The notes below the pieces were generated by a model, which was given only the letters and a program-made list of their open reading frames with translations, was not told the DNA's origin and did not search any database. Of a DNA stretch of 5,647 nt, positions 5,136-5,647 are shown one piece after another. Made by a program: the position numbers and the translations under genes. The stretch is from an uncultured Candidatus Saccharibacteria bacterium (GTDB lineage Bacteria > Patescibacteriota > Saccharimonadia > CAILAD01 > GCA-016700035), in the NCBI GenBank assembly GCA_937996675.1, contig CALKUN010000006.1, positions 1-5,647 on the forward strand, written 5' to 3'. Every line of letters starts with the position of its first letter. Position 1 is the first letter of the stretch.

Positions 5136-5419
5136 TCGCACAGCCCGCAGCACTCGGTGCCGCTGCAATCACAGCCACTTGCGCTAATAACCTTGGCGTT
5201 CTCTTCCAAGGCTGCGGCCAGTCCCTCTCCGTCAATCATCTCAGCCGGACCGAGCTGGGAGACAGTGACTCGCATGAGCGCCGACCCTCGCGTCGGGCCA
5301 GCGACGCCCAGATCGTGGCTGCCCTCCTTCATGCTTAGCGCGAGCTGCGCCAGCACAGCCTCGGGTTCGCCGACGTACTCAACGAGGCGACGGACTCGCA
5401 TCAAACGCTTATTGGACAT
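5132..5419 (-). CDS. First gene of operon: 95-residue protein with cysteine-cluster tail
   Basis: Not a named family. The ATG at 5419 has a strong AAGGAGG six bases upstream and opens the operon after a 228-base non-coding leader. The N-terminal half (RLVEYVGEPEAVLAQLALS, residues 11-29, then EGSHDLG and MRVTVSQLG) resembles small phage proteins of strand-helix-strand type, an impression from memory rather than a signature. The last 13 residues hold five cysteines: C83-x-C85, C90-C91 and C94, an arrangement able to bind a metal or form disulfides. The linker between (GLAAALEENAKVISASG) is helical. Being first behind the promoter suggests abundant early expression. The cysteine tail is absent from the general pattern I recall and may be a late addition. 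Confidence 0.8.
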   Translation of the reverse strand: MSNKRLMRVRRLVEYVGEPEAVLAQLALSMKEGSHDLGVAGPTRGSALMRVTVSQLGPAEMIDGEGLAAALEENAKVISASGCDCSGTECCGLCE

Positions 5420-5424
5420 TACGC

Positions 5425-5432
5425 TCCTCCTT
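5425..5432 (-). promoter_or_regulatory. Strong ribosome binding site of the operon's first gene
   Basis: On the minus strand the sequence AAGGAGG lies six bases before the ATG at 5419, close to the ideal complement of 16S rRNA. It fixes the start of the first gene. Confidence 0.8.
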
Positions 5433-5434
5433 CT

Positions 5435-5456
5435 TTAATCCAGAGCTTAATCCAGA
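5435..5456. repeat. Direct repeat TTAATCCAGA x2, 12-bp period
   Basis: The ten-base box TTAATCCAGA occurs at 5435-5444 and 5447-5456. Related TAATC boxes follow at 5477-5481 (TTAATCGGCA) and 5508-5512 (ATAATCTGGG). Position directly upstream of the first ribosome binding site suggests an operator or promoter element. Confidence 0.6.
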
Positions 5457-5547
5457 TCGTCAAGCCAGCGCAACCTTAATCGGCAGCCCAAATTCCCGTT
5501 CGCGCCATAATCTGGGGACCGCTCTGCCTACTTTGCGTACATTTCCC

Positions 5548-5585
5548 CTAGTGGAGCACTAGTGGAGCAAAGTGGAGTACTTTGC
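5548..5585. promoter_or_regulatory. Tandem dyads built on three AGTGGAG repeats, putative operator
   Basis: AGTGGAG occurs at 5550, 5561 and 5571, about one helical turn apart. The repeats generate two perfect dyads with five-base spacers: CTAGT/ACTAG (5548-5552 and 5558-5562) and GCAAAGT/ACTTTGC (5567-5573 and 5579-5585). The dyad centres, 5555 and 5576, are 21 bp apart, two helical turns, as expected for cooperative binding of a repressor or activator on one DNA face. A second copy of TACTTTGC lies at 5529-5536. The binding protein is not in this window. Confidence 0.6.
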
Positions 5586-5621
5586 CTTGCCGACATGTGT
5601 GTACTACACGAAAGTGTAAAG

Positions 5622-5647
5622 CTATCTTCCCACGATTGGGAAGCTAG
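5622..5647. terminator. Hairpin at right edge, possible terminator or operator
   Basis: CTTCCCA (5626-5632) and TGGGAAG (5637-5643) form a perfect seven-base stem with a four-base loop. One mismatch further out, CTA (5622-5624) pairs with TAG (5645-5647). On the minus strand it is followed by ATAGCTTT, a weak T tract, so it could end a transcript from further right; the window stops too soon to judge the plus direction. Confidence 0.4.

Larger units (their letters stand above)
5420..5647. other. Non-coding leader/regulatory region upstream of the operon
   Basis: A 228-base stretch without a credible gene on either strand, visibly richer in A/T than the coding part. It holds duplicated TTAATCCAGA boxes, two adjacent dyads built on AGTGGAG repeats, and a hairpin at the right edge. 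It should contain the operon's promoter, but no clean -35/-10 pair for a standard sigma factor stands out. Confidence 0.6.

Noticed and set aside
5435..5463. Sigma70-like promoter TTGACG - 17 bp - GATTAA on the minus strand
   Set aside because: The -10 matches poorly, and transcription would begin inside or after the first gene's ribosome binding site, removing it.
5420..5647. CRISPR array or tRNA in the non-coding right end
   Set aside because: The repeats are 7-10 bases with 10-12 bp periods and no spacer-length units, and no cloverleaf with a TTC-type T-loop was seen.

Overview
The window looks like part of a GC-rich tailed-phage (or prophage) early region. A phage origin is inferred from gene content: a RecA-like P-loop ATPase of the Sak4/AAA_24 type, an ssDNA-binding-like protein with an acidic tail, a lone C5 cytosine methyltransferase, and many very small tightly packed genes. 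No structural, integrase or host gene is visible, so the host cannot be named.

All supported genes lie on the minus strand and read from right to left as one apparent operon of 14 genes (5419 down to beyond position 1). Several junctions are stop/start overlaps (ATGA at 5132-5135, 4854-4857 and 4534-4537; GTGA at 868-871) or gaps of a few bases to a few tens of bases. No internal terminator is evident. Gene order from the promoter side: Cys-tailed 95-aa protein; 93-aa unknown; zinc-ribbon-like 107-aa protein; dual-specificity phosphatase; 100-aa unknown; Cys/His-rich 68-aa protein; Sak4-like ATPase; 42-aa membrane miniprotein; 61-aa unknown; ssDNA-binding-like acidic-tail protein; 84-aa unknown; 2H phosphoesterase; 30-aa membrane miniprotein; C5 cytosine methyltransferase, cut by the left edge. 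The two miniproteins are easily missed because of their size.

The right-hand 228 bases (5420-5647) hold no gene. They carry the regulatory structure: two adjacent dyads built on three AGTGGAG repeats, with centres 21 bp apart; a duplicated TTAATCCAGA box next to the first ribosome binding site; and a strong hairpin at the extreme right edge.

The ATPase and acidic-tail protein probably form a single-strand annealing/recombination module. The methyltransferase, 2H phosphoesterase and phosphatase are plausible tools against host defence or for host takeover; this is inference. The methyltransferase carries two opposite frame breaks (about 294-301 and 101-103). They leave one continuous reading frame but put its target-recognition region in the wrong frame, so they are either paired sequencing errors or real compensating mutations.
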